Assembly (NCBI GenBank): GCA_933228675.1
Contig: OW121744.1
Location: 56,687,775-56,751,774, forward strand
Direction: 5' to 3'
DNA: 64,000 nucleotides
Source: Stomorhina lunata
Lineage: Eukaryota > Arthropoda > Insecta > Diptera > Rhiniidae
Below the pieces are notes generated by a model. It was not told the DNA's origin. It worked only from the letters and a program-made list of their open reading frames with translations, and searched no databases. A program made the translations under genes and the position numbers. This document shows positions 11,385-23,800 of the stretch, piece after piece (within the stretch, counting starts at the first letter, position 1; the number at the start of each line of letters is the position of its first letter).

Positions 11385-11753
11385 GTAAGACTTTGCTGGG
11401 TTCCTGGTCATTGCGATATCGAAGGCAACGAAATTGCTGACGAAATCGCAAGACTTGGCTCTAGTCAGGACCTGATGCTCGCGGTGACAGAGATAGCTCC
11501 ACCTATATGTCACCTTTTTATGGGCATCAAGCCTTGGATCGGTGAGGATGGAGCAATTCAGGACATCTGCAGACTATGCTTAGACGCGGACTCGTCCGAA
11601 ACGGTCGAGCACATCCTCTGTCACTGTCCTATGCTCCAAAACCAAAGACTTAAATTTCTAGGCAATAGATTCCATGAGGAACTGGGAGACATACAGCAGT
11701 GCAAACTGACTGATGTTGTTGGTTTTATTTTGGGACTCAGATGGCTTAGTTAG
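11385..11753 (+). mobile_element. LINE RNase H domain and C-terminal tail fragment
   Basis: Translation around 11390-11460 gives a WVPGHCDIEGNEIADEIARL-like segment, the end of a LINE-type RNase H. It is followed by an open tail with ICRLCLDADSSETVEHILCH, a C-x2-C...H-x3-C zinc motif, ending at 11753 in LGLRWLS. Upstream RT is absent, so this is a 5'-truncated copy. A minus-strand relative lies at 15785-16110. Confidence 0.75.
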
Positions 11754-11980
11754 ACTCTTCCCCCTAGGGTAGCGTTTTTTCTTCTCTTCTATGCGATTTT
11801 CCTTCTCTATCTTTAACACTTTCTAGAACTACTCCCTTCACTCTTTCCTCTCTTTCTCTTTCCGCTATCATTTATTTACTTTCAGAAATGGACGCGAAGG
11901 TCTCCGCCCCTAAGAGGTATAATAAAAAAATTACAAACTGATTTATCGGCCTATAATACTTTATCACCTATTGTGAAGTG

Positions 11981-11990
11981 TATATAAAAG
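11981..11990 (+). promoter_or_regulatory. Candidate TATA box for rig
   Basis: TATATAAAAG is followed about 25 bp later by TTCAATCT, a loose initiator, and the rig ATG lies 236 bp downstream. It falls after the 3' end of a LINE fragment, so it could also be chance in AT-rich DNA. Confidence 0.4.
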
Positions 11991-12225
11991 GGATTTTTCA
12001 TATTCAATCTGGCAATATAATTCCCTTGGCGGTTAATTTAGTATGGTAGCTCCGTTATATTAACAAAAACAACAAATACAAACGGTTTTTAAAACAATAG
12101 AACGCGTGATAAAAGGATTTATTGGCGGAGGAATTTCTGATAAAGTACATTTTCTTTATAAGATTAAAATAAATCTTCTTTATTTTCACATACATATTTT
12201 ATAAACTCAAAAGTCCTAGCTAAAA

Positions 12226-15200
12226 ATGGTAAAAATACCTTTGGTTCCGCAATGGAATCTCAACAGTGGTTGTGTTTGTACGCCGGATGGAGGTTTCCTG
12301 TATGCGGGATCTCGTAGCATTAATTTCATAAGTTCGGTCGAGACCGAAAATAAAGCACCCATAATGCAAAGTTTTCATTCGCGTCAAGGTATTCTTAGTC
12401 TAGATGTTGACCCGCATTGGGGACAAAAAGATAATGATGGCGCTAACTGCGATGCTGTTGCCAATGAAAATGTCAAGGATGTTGAAGTCAGAGAAAAGGA
12501 GACCTCTAAGTTATTTGCGGCTTTACTACAAGATAATTCGGTACAAATATGGGATTTTAATAAAGGTTGTGCTATACAGGGTCATAAGGCTCACTTGGCC
12601 TATATACGCTATATGGAAGGTAATGGTCCTTCGCCCCAACATATCGGTGAAGTTCTAATTAGTTATATGTGTAATAGAAATGTTTTGTCAGTCGATAACC
12701 AGGATATTGTGGTATATTGTGTGGCTTCAAACTCATTTTATCGTCGACCCATGTTTATATCATCCAGAAATCATCAAATGACTGCTTTAAAGTGTTCACC
12801 TTTTAATGAAAATCATTTTGCTATTGGCACCAAACGCGGTCTGGTCTTGCTATGTGATCTTCAAAAAATGGCCACTTTGTTCACCCTTAGAGGCCATGAT
12901 AACTCCATAACATCTTTAGCTTGGAATCGTGTGGATTTGCCTGCGAATGATAGTACTGCAGATGAGATTGTTCAGAAAACTCCAAAACCCAAAGTTTTAG
13001 AAAAACAGTACTCCAAAACGGGTAAACTAACCAGATCAGATGCCAAAGTAGAGACAGATGATATATTCGACATTTATGACTATGATTATTTGGATAATGA
13101 ATTTGGCGCTCCCAGCCAGGAAATGAAATTAAAAAATGATTTCATTTCGGATTTTGTAGGTATAGAAAAATCTAAGGAATCCTCAACAACTGCAAAGTTC
13201 GATTTTGCCGAAGCTTGTCAAAGTCTAAAAGAGGAAATCAAAGCATTAAGAGAAGAAGAACAACAACATACATCAAGCGAGCACACAGTAAGTTTAGAAG
13301 AGTGTAAACAAGCGGCCAGCAGTCGAGATGATTTGTCGTCATGCGGTAGTGATGGCGATGATGAAGCTGAGGATAAGGAAAAGGACATATCTGATAAGGA
13401 ATCATCGGACGGTAGTTTGGTGCGTTTAGCTTGTCATACTCCCTCCTCAGAAGAAAGTGTAGATGTCGATGGTATGCATCGTACTAAAAAGCAGAATATA
13501 ATCTGTCAGGCAGACGTGCATAATAGCCAGTCTCATGAAAATGAAATGGAGAAAGCTAGCGAAACTTTAGAGAAGCTTTTAATTGAAGAGGATAAAGAAG
13601 TTATAAGTAAGACTGCAACTAAGGCATTTCAAAGCGAAAAACAGAATGAAGTTATATGTACAACGGTCAATGAGGCTTACGATGTTTTATTAGCCTCTGC
13701 AAGTAGTGATGGTACATTTTACATTTGGAATGCCTCCACTGGAGCTACTTGTGACACACATAAAGTTCGATCTAATCATGGAGGCAAAAGTATTTACGAA
13801 TTATTATTAATAACAAAACAAATATTATTTATTTATTTTCTCCTATTTTTAGATAGCCACATAGAAATCTCTTGGATTTCAACTGATTCCCTTATAATCA
13901 ATAATAAAGCTGGGGAATTGCAAATGTGGAGTTTGCAACCTTTAGCCAAAAGTAAACCGCCGCAACAATGCGGCTTTAGGCTGTACAAATTTAAAGAGAC
14001 CAAACGCCAATGGTCTCAACGTTCGGTAATCTCATTTGCCTGTTCTCTCAAACAACAAACTCTTTGGAGCATTTCATCTTATCGTGAAGTCTCTATGGAG
14101 GATATTAAGGAGAATAAAATAAAATTGAGCTATAGTTGTGTTTCAACAAACATTGGTGCCATGAAAGAGTGTCCCGATGATATGAACAAGTAAACTTAAT
14201 TGAATGATTTATAGTAATATCTTAAACATTAATTTATTTTTTTAGAATCGCTTTGGGCTTTTCGGATCGACGCATAGGTATAATAGACATTTCAAAAATG
14301 ACACCTACATCGGTACACATTGACAATTTCGTGCATCGCATAGAATCGAATGTTATGGAATTGGAATGGAGTACAGATTGCAAAAAATTAGCTTACAGTA
14401 CCATGGAAGGACGTGTAAGTTACAGGTTTGCCCAAATTTGAAAGCAAAATATAATTGTTTTTATTAATTTTAGATTGGCGTTATCAATGTAGAAGGATCT
14501 AATAAACAGCCATTTTCATATAACTCAATTTGTGGCAAAGCCATCTATTCCATGTGCTGGCAAGATAAATATTTATATGTTGTTTGCAATGATCGCATAG
14601 CCGTTTATGAAGATGATCCAAATAAAAAGGGTAAGTTATTTTTGCGTTCCATTATTTGTTCTTCTGTTACAATAGTTTTGAGCGTGTCGTATTCCGTAAC
14701 TTAATTTTGTTTGTGAGGAATGAGTTTGTTTTTTCCTAAGATTTGCCAAATGAATGGTTTGACGATGAAAATCCCAACTATTCCAACTCCAATTAATGTA
14801 ATTTTCCTTTAAACATAACACATTTTCTGTTTGTGTTTCCAATGAATTGGTTTTTTCTTCCTTCTGTTGTAATGAATCAAAATCTAGTTGTATTATTTCA
14901 TTATCGAGCTGGAATAACAAAATTAAATCGGTACTTATGGGAAAACAGTTACGAAAAACGTTTATAAAATCCTTAAAGTTATGTTCGGCAAATTTTGCGT
15001 ATTCCATATTGGCAAAACCAAAGTATAGATCAAGGTTTTCACACAATTTTTTATCCAATTGTGAAGGAATTAAAAATCCTCCCGTCAATGCCAGTGTTAA
15101 AGCGCAATAATCCTTAATAAAGGGTTTCTATAAAAAATTTCAACCAATTAATAAATTGTATATTTTAATACACTTTTATATTTCTTACTATTTTTAACAT

Positions 15201-18200
15201 GTTAAATTTACTTTCACATTCTTTATTTAAATTCATCAGCTCCTCAAATGTGTAATTTATAGGATATTTTGCATATTTGCTCTTATCAGACAGTTCCTCC
15301 ACCAGTTTATTATATTTATTTTCTAGGTTTTCGTTTAATATATTATCAATGTGGTCTTTGATTTTATTTATTTCCACCAAATGATTAAAATATAACACCA
15401 ATGATGTCCAAATCTCGGAGAGGTATACAAAATGTGGCTGTTTTATATAAAGAAATTTAAGAAAATATATAATTAAAACTGTGTCCAAAACATGTAGGGA
15501 AATATGTAGTACTAAGGCATTTTAAACTAACAAAAATTTAACTACCAAAGACTTGACGAATTGGCCATTTAGTCTTATGGAAAAAGCTAAGTACCGGAGA
15601 CTCTTTGGGTTCATTATGATCCTTCCAGCAGAAGTAGGGATAGCAACTTAAGATCAAGAGAAAAACAAATACAGAAAAGAAATAGTGAGAGTGTTGCGAT
15701 GAATGGTAGAGTCTTTATCTAAGCTATGAAGACACAACACTTATGGATGTGTTGGAGTTCCTCGAGAAATCTACTAACTAGAAATCTAAACCTCAGGTGT
15801 TAAAACCTAGGACAGTGACAGTAGATATGTTCAGACGAGTCCTTATTTAAACATATTATACAAATGTTCGGAATTCCTTCATTCGACCGGGTGGGATGTC
15901 TATGCATTTTCTTAAATGGTTCTACCTATGTATAAAAAGCAGAAGAATATGATATCCAAATATTATACCAGTTCCCTCGCTGATCCAGGACCCATATAGA
16001 AATGACAAATAGTGGCAGAAGTCACAATATTGTTCTTTTTTTGCTAGAGCCTTGATGCATCGTGGGTAATTTTGTTGCCTTCGATTTCACAATGACTGGG
16101 TATCCAACATTAGAGCTAAACTTCAATTGCGACTAGTTTGGTTTTGATGCTTTGTCGTTGCAGAGCTCAAAGAACAGATCGACTGTGGAAGTAGATGGTA
16201 ACCTCACAGTTTTCAGTTATGTTATATAGAATAACCTCGGTAGCCTCTCATTTTGCAAAAATCTGTGCTAGGAAGATCTACACTTATTCGCAAGTCTATA
16301 TGAAAATAGAATTGCCTATCAAGAACTAATTGGTCCTATCAAGAACTAAACAGCAAGTTCTTGACCCAGACCCAAAGCCCTTAAGGCTTGTTAAGTTCAG
16401 AATACTGGTGTGTCCTAGCAGTCTGTATTTGAGTATACCTCAGTCATTCAACTTCAGCAGACTTCTAGTTGCCACTCCCTTTATGAAATGATTCAAGGGA
16501 ACAACATGATGTCAAGGACTAAATGCGAAGTAGTTCAAAAGTTTCGGTTATATACTAATACTATATAGTCGGTTCTTCGTACCGGAACGACTCGAAAATC
16601 TTAGGATTACAACCAAGGACTGCCACTTCAACGATATTACCAGCAACATCGCAGTTACAACAACAACAAGAAGAATGCTTAAAAAGAATACATTATTTAC
16701 CACCGATATGCGCAATTGTACGTAAGAACGGGTCTGACAATGATTGTATAAATCCGGTACTCGACTGTTGGTCTTATTCCCCAGACCTTGTCTACATAAG
16801 AAGTAAGCGTTCAGGTATTTTTCATTCTTTCTAACGTATTCCTCTTCCAGAAAAGGTAACTCAGCTGACAGCTTAAGCTCTACATCATTAAGTACGGGTG
16901 GTACTTCGGACCCTAAGAAGATATTTCTCTTAGTGCCTATTTGTATGAAGGAATTTTCCTGATACAAGTATTACTTCTTCATTAGCGTAAGCCACAGTCT
17001 AGCTCTTGTCACCTTATTCCTACATAATCATCCAGTTAGCCGGACTTACATAGTTAAATCGACTCAGAAAATGATTATGAGTCGAACTGAATGGTGCTAA
17101 AAGGACCAATGTCAATTTTCTGCTGTTTTGAGTTAATCATATCATTAGATTCCCTTCTTTACCCTCTTTTATTTGGCTCCAATACCTAATCTCCTACTTA
17201 ACTCAAAACAGATTTATAAGGGTTTTCTGGGCAATGTTACTATGAATTTATATGGAAAATAAAAACTTAAAATCAAATTTTCTCAAAACTAGTTTTTTTG
17301 ACATTGGCCCTTTTAGTGAGAATCGTTTCGCATTAGTAAAATCTCGTTCCATGTCTCAAAGGCGTTTTTGTATTAACAAAACTTGAACAGAACGGATGTG
17401 CTTAAAATATTTAAATTTGTTGAAAATTTATCTAAATGTTCGTTTGAGTTTCTGATTTATTCTCTAACATTTTATAAAAAAAAAAAATCATAAAAATATA
17501 CTTACAAAAATTATCTCTGATTCTATGGCTGTACGATACTTTAAAATTTCATTAATTTTGCCAACCACGCAATCAAATTTCTTTTGAGCTACTTCTATTA
17601 GATATGAAGTTTTTCCAAATGTTTCCTTAGCTTTTTCTAAAACATTTCTGTAGACTTCAAAAAGGGCAATATATTTATTAATTTCGCGTATGTGAGCCAG
17701 TGGCCTTAAACAATTGAGATTCTTTCGTTTCACATCAATTTCAATCAATTTCTCTATGACTTCAGTTCCTTTTAGCCTGAGAAAAATTGCACGCTTAACA
17801 CCTTCATCTAAAGACTCTTTCGTATTAGTCAAGGCCATTTTTAAATCATCAAATACTGGAATAGACAAGATCTATTACTGAAATTAACAAATATGTATAT
17901 TTAAAAAGAACATACTAAGGCGCATATTTTCCTTATCGCCCTGCGGTCCTTGGTTGTTAAAAATAACAATTCCTGCTACTGTGGCGGCTAATTTCTGTAG
18001 GTACTCCAAACGATGATATCTTTTCCTAAGAACATATTTTTGTAAATCGCCTTTGCCCAAGACACTATTTAAACTTTGGCGGCATTGTTTTAGGAGCTAT
18101 TTTAAAAAATATGAAATTAAACGATATTTTCTAATTTGTGTTCCTACTTACCACTTCATTTATGGGGGAACCTAAACCGTAATTTGTTATAATAAATACT

Positions 18201-20795
18201 TGCATTTTTACACACATTTCCTCCAATTGCTTGTGATTACTATTTTCTGGGTATTGTAAAATACTATTTATTAGTTCATTGAACTTTTCTTTAAAATCTT
18301 TTTCATATTTTTTCTTGACAATATCCAAACATAGCTCTTGAGAATTGTTACAGAAATAAGATACTTTTAAGCTACACATTGTGGCATCGCATGGATTTTT
18401 ATATTTTTCCAATGATCTTCCTAAAAAGTTCGCAATTTTGCCTATACTTAAACATGTTTTAGATGGCAAATTTAAGTCCAAACCATCATGGACATCACGT
18501 ATTAATAAATGCAGGCAATAGTTTGCGAAACAAGGACTGATATGTAAAAAATTATCTAAACATTCATCTACAAAAAATGATACCAATTCTTCAATCCTAA
18601 TCAAAAGTCCCGTTTGATTTTCTGCATCCGGTTGAGTTTTCTTTAAAAGACTTCTTAAATATAGTTCATTATTGAAAGTAATAGGATTATGCTTTCCGGT
18701 TTTAAAATGGTTGTATCGAGAAGCGTTCGTTACGATTTGTTGTAGGTATTTACAAAAGTTACGTTCGAAATTTGGAAGTCCTTTAGAAGATTCCTCCAAA
18801 AGTTTGGACTCGAAATCATTGATCATTAAAACGGAATCCATGATAAAAGAACAATTTTATAGTCGAAGTAAAAAGAATAGATCTTCAATAAGAAGTAGAA
18901 AATCAGTGTTATATATTATTTATTGATTAAATAATTTTGAATGTTAAGTGTTACCAGGGCAATGAAATTATTGGTTTGTGTAGAAAGTAATTTCGATTTT
19001 TTCCTGACGAAGAATTTAATTGTATTTTTTCGAATACAACTTCCCACTTGCTTGCTTGCTTTGAGATATGTCATGGTAAAACTTATTGCAAACAAATTAT
19101 AAATTCTTCGCGTTCTGGTTGCCAAAGATGAATTAATTAGATCTCTAAGAGGTTAAGTGTTTGGAATTCAACTGTTTATGGTCACTTGAAATGCCTGGCT
19201 TTAACCTTGAAGATCGTTATATGTTACATTTGTTTTGTCGTGTGATTCACATCTGAAACATCACGAATTGATTCAGAAATCAACTGAACAAACTGAATGT
19301 ACTTCAACAGAAAAAGCCAGAATTAATCATCAGAAAATGAAAGGATAATGCCTTTAATTGACGAAAGTATTTTCAGATTTAGTAAAATAAAACTGCGAAA
19401 TTCACATATTCTCCAGATCTACACCATTTTCAATTGAAATTGAGAAATTTTAATTGAAATTGAGAAGTATTCAATTGCAATTGAGAAATTTCAATTGAAA
19501 TTGAGAAATTTTAAATTAAAATCAATTGAAATTTACAAATTTTCAATTGAAATTGAGATTTTTCAATTGAAATTGAGAAATATTAAATTGAAATTGAGAT
19601 TTTTCACTTGAAAATATGAAATTTTCAATTAAAGTTGAGAAAATTTCAATTAAAATTAAGAATTAATCAATTGAAAATGAGAATTTGTAAATTGAAATTG
19701 AGAAAATCCCAAATGAGAAATTTTCAATTAAAATTGAGAATTTTAAAATTTAAATTGAGAATTTTAAAATTTAAATTGAGAATTTTTCATTTGAAATTGA
19801 GAAAATCCCAATTCAAAATGAGGTTGAATTTTTTAATTGAAATTTAGAAATTTTCAATTGAAAATGAGAAATTTTCAATTTCAAATTGAGAATTTTAGAA
19901 TTGAAATTGAGTAAAGACAAATTGAAAATGAGGTTGAAATTTCATTTAGGGTTTTCTCAATTTGAATTCTAAAATTCTTAATTTCAATTGAAAACTTCTC
20001 ATTTTCAATTGGGCTTTTCTCAATTTCAATTGAAAAATTCTCAATTTAAATTTTAAAAATTCTCAATTTTAATACAAAATTTCTCATTTCTACTTGGGCT
20101 TTTCTCAATTTCAATTCAAAAATTCTCAATTTCAATAAAAAGTTTCTCAATTTCAATTGAATGTTTCTCATTTCCAATTAGGATTTTCTCAATTTAAATT
20201 GAAAATTTCTCAATTTCAATTGAAAATTTCGCAATTTCAATTGAATGTTTCTCATTTCCAATTAGGATTTTCTCAATTTAAATTGAAAATTTCTCAGTTT
20301 CAATTAAAAATTCTCAATTTTAATTGAAAATTCTCAATTTAAATTTTTTTTAATGTCCTTGAGCGAGGAAACTACCAGAAGATTATTTTTACAAAATATT
20401 TATAAAACATATTCAAAAAAGAAAAAAGAACATTGCTTTCCAATAGTTTTAATATTGAAAACTTGTTATAATCAAGGTATATTATAATGAAGGTAATTTC
20501 ACTTTATGTTACTAAATTTACAGGCATGTCACGAATTCCGTTCGGAATTGAAACCATTCCGTAGTTGAATTCCGATCGAAATGGTTTTAGGTTCTATAGA
20601 TTCCGAAAAATTTTAAATGTCCAAAATCAGTACAAAATAAGATTTTTATACCCACCATCAAAAAGAATGGGGGGTATATTGAGATTGTCATTCCGTTTGT
20701 AATTTCCTTAATATTGGTTCAAAAATCAAAAACGATATATATTCTGAATCCTTATAAAATTCTAAGACGATTGAGCTATGTCCGTCTGTCTGTCC

Positions 20796-20837
<42 letters not shown>

Positions 20838-23800
20838 TGAAATCACGATAACGTCTAAACGAAAAGAGCTAGCTAACTGAAACTTAGCAAAAACATTCTT
20901 TATCTATGAGAAAATTTTGGTATTGAAATTGGGCAAAATCGGTTAGCATTTGGCCATAGCTCCCGTATAACCTCGTCTAGGCTAATCGCTTATTTGCTAA
21001 TAAATGACAAATTATGACAGTTATGATGACAAAATTTGGTATCTATAAGTTTTAGATAAGCACTAGGCAGCATATAAAATTTCATCGAAATCGGTTCACA
21101 TTTAGCCATAGGTCCCATACAAAAAACTTACGAAAACAGGCTAAATTTCACCCAAAATACACTTAAATGCCAATAAATCTAAAAGTATAACAGATATAAC
21201 CACTAAATTTGGCACAAGAAAGTCTTATATCAATGCCAGCCAGTGTGCAAAATTTTGTCACAATCGGTCACTATTTGACCTAGCTCCCATATAAAAAACT
21301 TACGAAAACACAAAAATTCAAAAAGAAAAGGGGATTTATGTCCGTCTGTCCGTCAGATAAAATCGTGATAGCTCCTTAACTACAAGAGCTAGTAAGACTA
21401 AATTAAGCACAAGGAAGTCTTATGTCAATGCCAGCCAGTGTGCAAAATTTCCTCACAATCGGTCACCATTTGACCATAGCTCCCATATAAAAAACTTATG
21501 GAAACACAAAAATACATAAAGAAAAGGTTGTTTATGTCCGTCTGTCCGTCAGATAAAAGCACGATAGCGCCTTAACGAAAAGAGCTAGAGGGACAAAATT
21601 TTACAAAAGTATTTTCGATATCATGAAAAAGATGTGTGTTGAAAATGGACAAAATCGGTTCAAATTTAGTTAGAGCTCCCATATAACCCCGCCCCGGGAA
21701 ACACATTAATGCTGATAAATTGAATACAATTGTAATAGCTATGACGATTAAATTTAAAATAGGGAAGTTTTATGCAATTTTTGATCAGTTTATCAAATTT
21801 TATAGGAATCAGTCCATATTTGACTTTAGCTTTCATGTGAAAAACACTCACGGAAACCAAAAATTTTAGCAAAGGCCAGTTAAAAGCTATTAAATTAGAA
21901 ACTATGATAGCTATGGTCACTAAATTTTGCAAGAATAAGCTCTCTATATATACCGGCCAGTGTGTAAAATTTTGTTATAATCGGTCAACATTTGGCTATA
22001 ATTCTTATATATATAACATCCCCTTTTTATATCTACAATCAAAAAGATTTGGAGGTACATTCATTATATTATGATTGCACCTATGAAATTATATAGGCAT
22101 CAATCAATGTTCAGCCCAGACTTTATATATGATGAATGCATTAGGAACTCATAACGAAATATATGGACCTGTCGTATTACTATTAACGTGTTTAGCCTAA
22201 CTACATATTAATCACAACGAAAAGTATTTAACAACTTATTAATGTAAAACTATACCTGGTTATGAGACCGAATTTTGATCAAAGTAAATACTGGGGAAAC
22301 CACTAAAATATTTTTGAATGTTGAACTATAAAGCTACGGAAACCTAATTTAGTCCAAAGGTTTTACCAACAATACCAAATAGCTTAGCGATTTTTCCAGT
22401 TTTGGTGCAGATTTTGAATTAGCTGCACCCTTGTAGATATATGAGATATGTTTCTAAATTTAACACAACTTGATGGTGGGTATATAAGATTCGGCACAGC
22501 CGAATATAACACTCTTACTTGTTAAGACTAATGTCAAACTTGTTTTCTTAAATGGCTGTCAGACATGGAATATTTCGAGTCGAGAGATGAGTGGAGTACA
22601 AGCATTTGTGAATCGATGCATCAGACGCATTCTAAAAATTGTCTGGCCAATTACAATTTCAAATCAAGATCTATGTTTGCGCACCGATTAAGTACCACTA
22701 CAAACAACTATTCGTACTCGGAAATATGCTTGGCTAGGACATACACTAAGAATGCCAGCTACTGATATACATAAATCGTCAAGCTATGGAATATAATCCT
22801 CAAGGTTCCAGGAGGTTTGGAAGACCTACAAACACGTAGAGGCGGCAAACTGAGAATGAAGTACGATAGTTCGTAGTATCATGGAACGAGATGAAAGTGT
22901 TGACTACCGATAAACACACATGGAAAACATTTGTCGAGGCCCTATGTTTCACAAGCAATTAAAGGACTTAATATGTATGCAATCACTCACTGAGTTATAA
23001 AAGTGTCAAAATAATTTATGAACAATGAATAATTCGACTTAGAAAATTTATGTGATTTCAAAATCATGTGGAAGTGATTTGCAGAACATGCCCGTATATT
23101 CCAGTTTTCTGGAACATATTAATGAAAGCTTTAACAGGTGCGCTTAAAAACCGTAACTAATATATGTATTGAGGATTTCAGTGGGTTTATATTTCCATAG
23201 TTTTCAGTACTGTACATGAAGGAAAGGTACTTTGAAAACCTGAACCTGAAATAAAAGAGCATAATATGCCAAAGTGGATGTACGCAAAGCTAAATATTTT
23301 TGCATTAATTGTTCAGTATTTAGGAATTCACGCCAGGAGTATCTATATTACATGATCGTATATTTCCAAAATTGTATTGATTGGAAATTGGGCAAAATCG
23401 GTTAGCATTTGGCCATAGCTCCCGTATAACCTCGTCTAGGCTAATCGCTTATTTGCTAATAAATGACAAATTATGACAGTTATGATGACAAAATTTGGTA
23501 TCTATAAGTTTTAGATAAGCACTAGGCAGCATATAAAATTTCATCGAAATCGGTTCACATTTAGCCATAGGTCCCATACAAAAAACTTACGAAAACAGGC
23601 TAAATTTCACCCAAAATACACTTAAATGCCAATAAATCTAAAAGTATAACAGATATAACCACTAAATTTGGCACAAGAAAGTCTTATATCAATGCCAGCC
23701 AGTGTGCAAAATTTTGTCACAATCGGTCACTATTTGACCTAGCTCCCATATAAAAAACTTACGAAAACACAAAAATTCAAAAAGAAAAGGGGATTTATGT

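Noticed and set aside
17856..17868. Acceptor TTTCAG near 17878 or a separate gene starting SIPVFDD
   Set aside because: Using TTTCAG gives a stop; the TATTCCAG acceptor before 17855 gives the in-phase CFAP206 join RLIFDDLK.
19635..19847. A 70-residue ORF of LKLRI-type repeats
   Set aside because: It is simply the ~20 bp minisatellite translated; no stop occurs in that frame of the unit.
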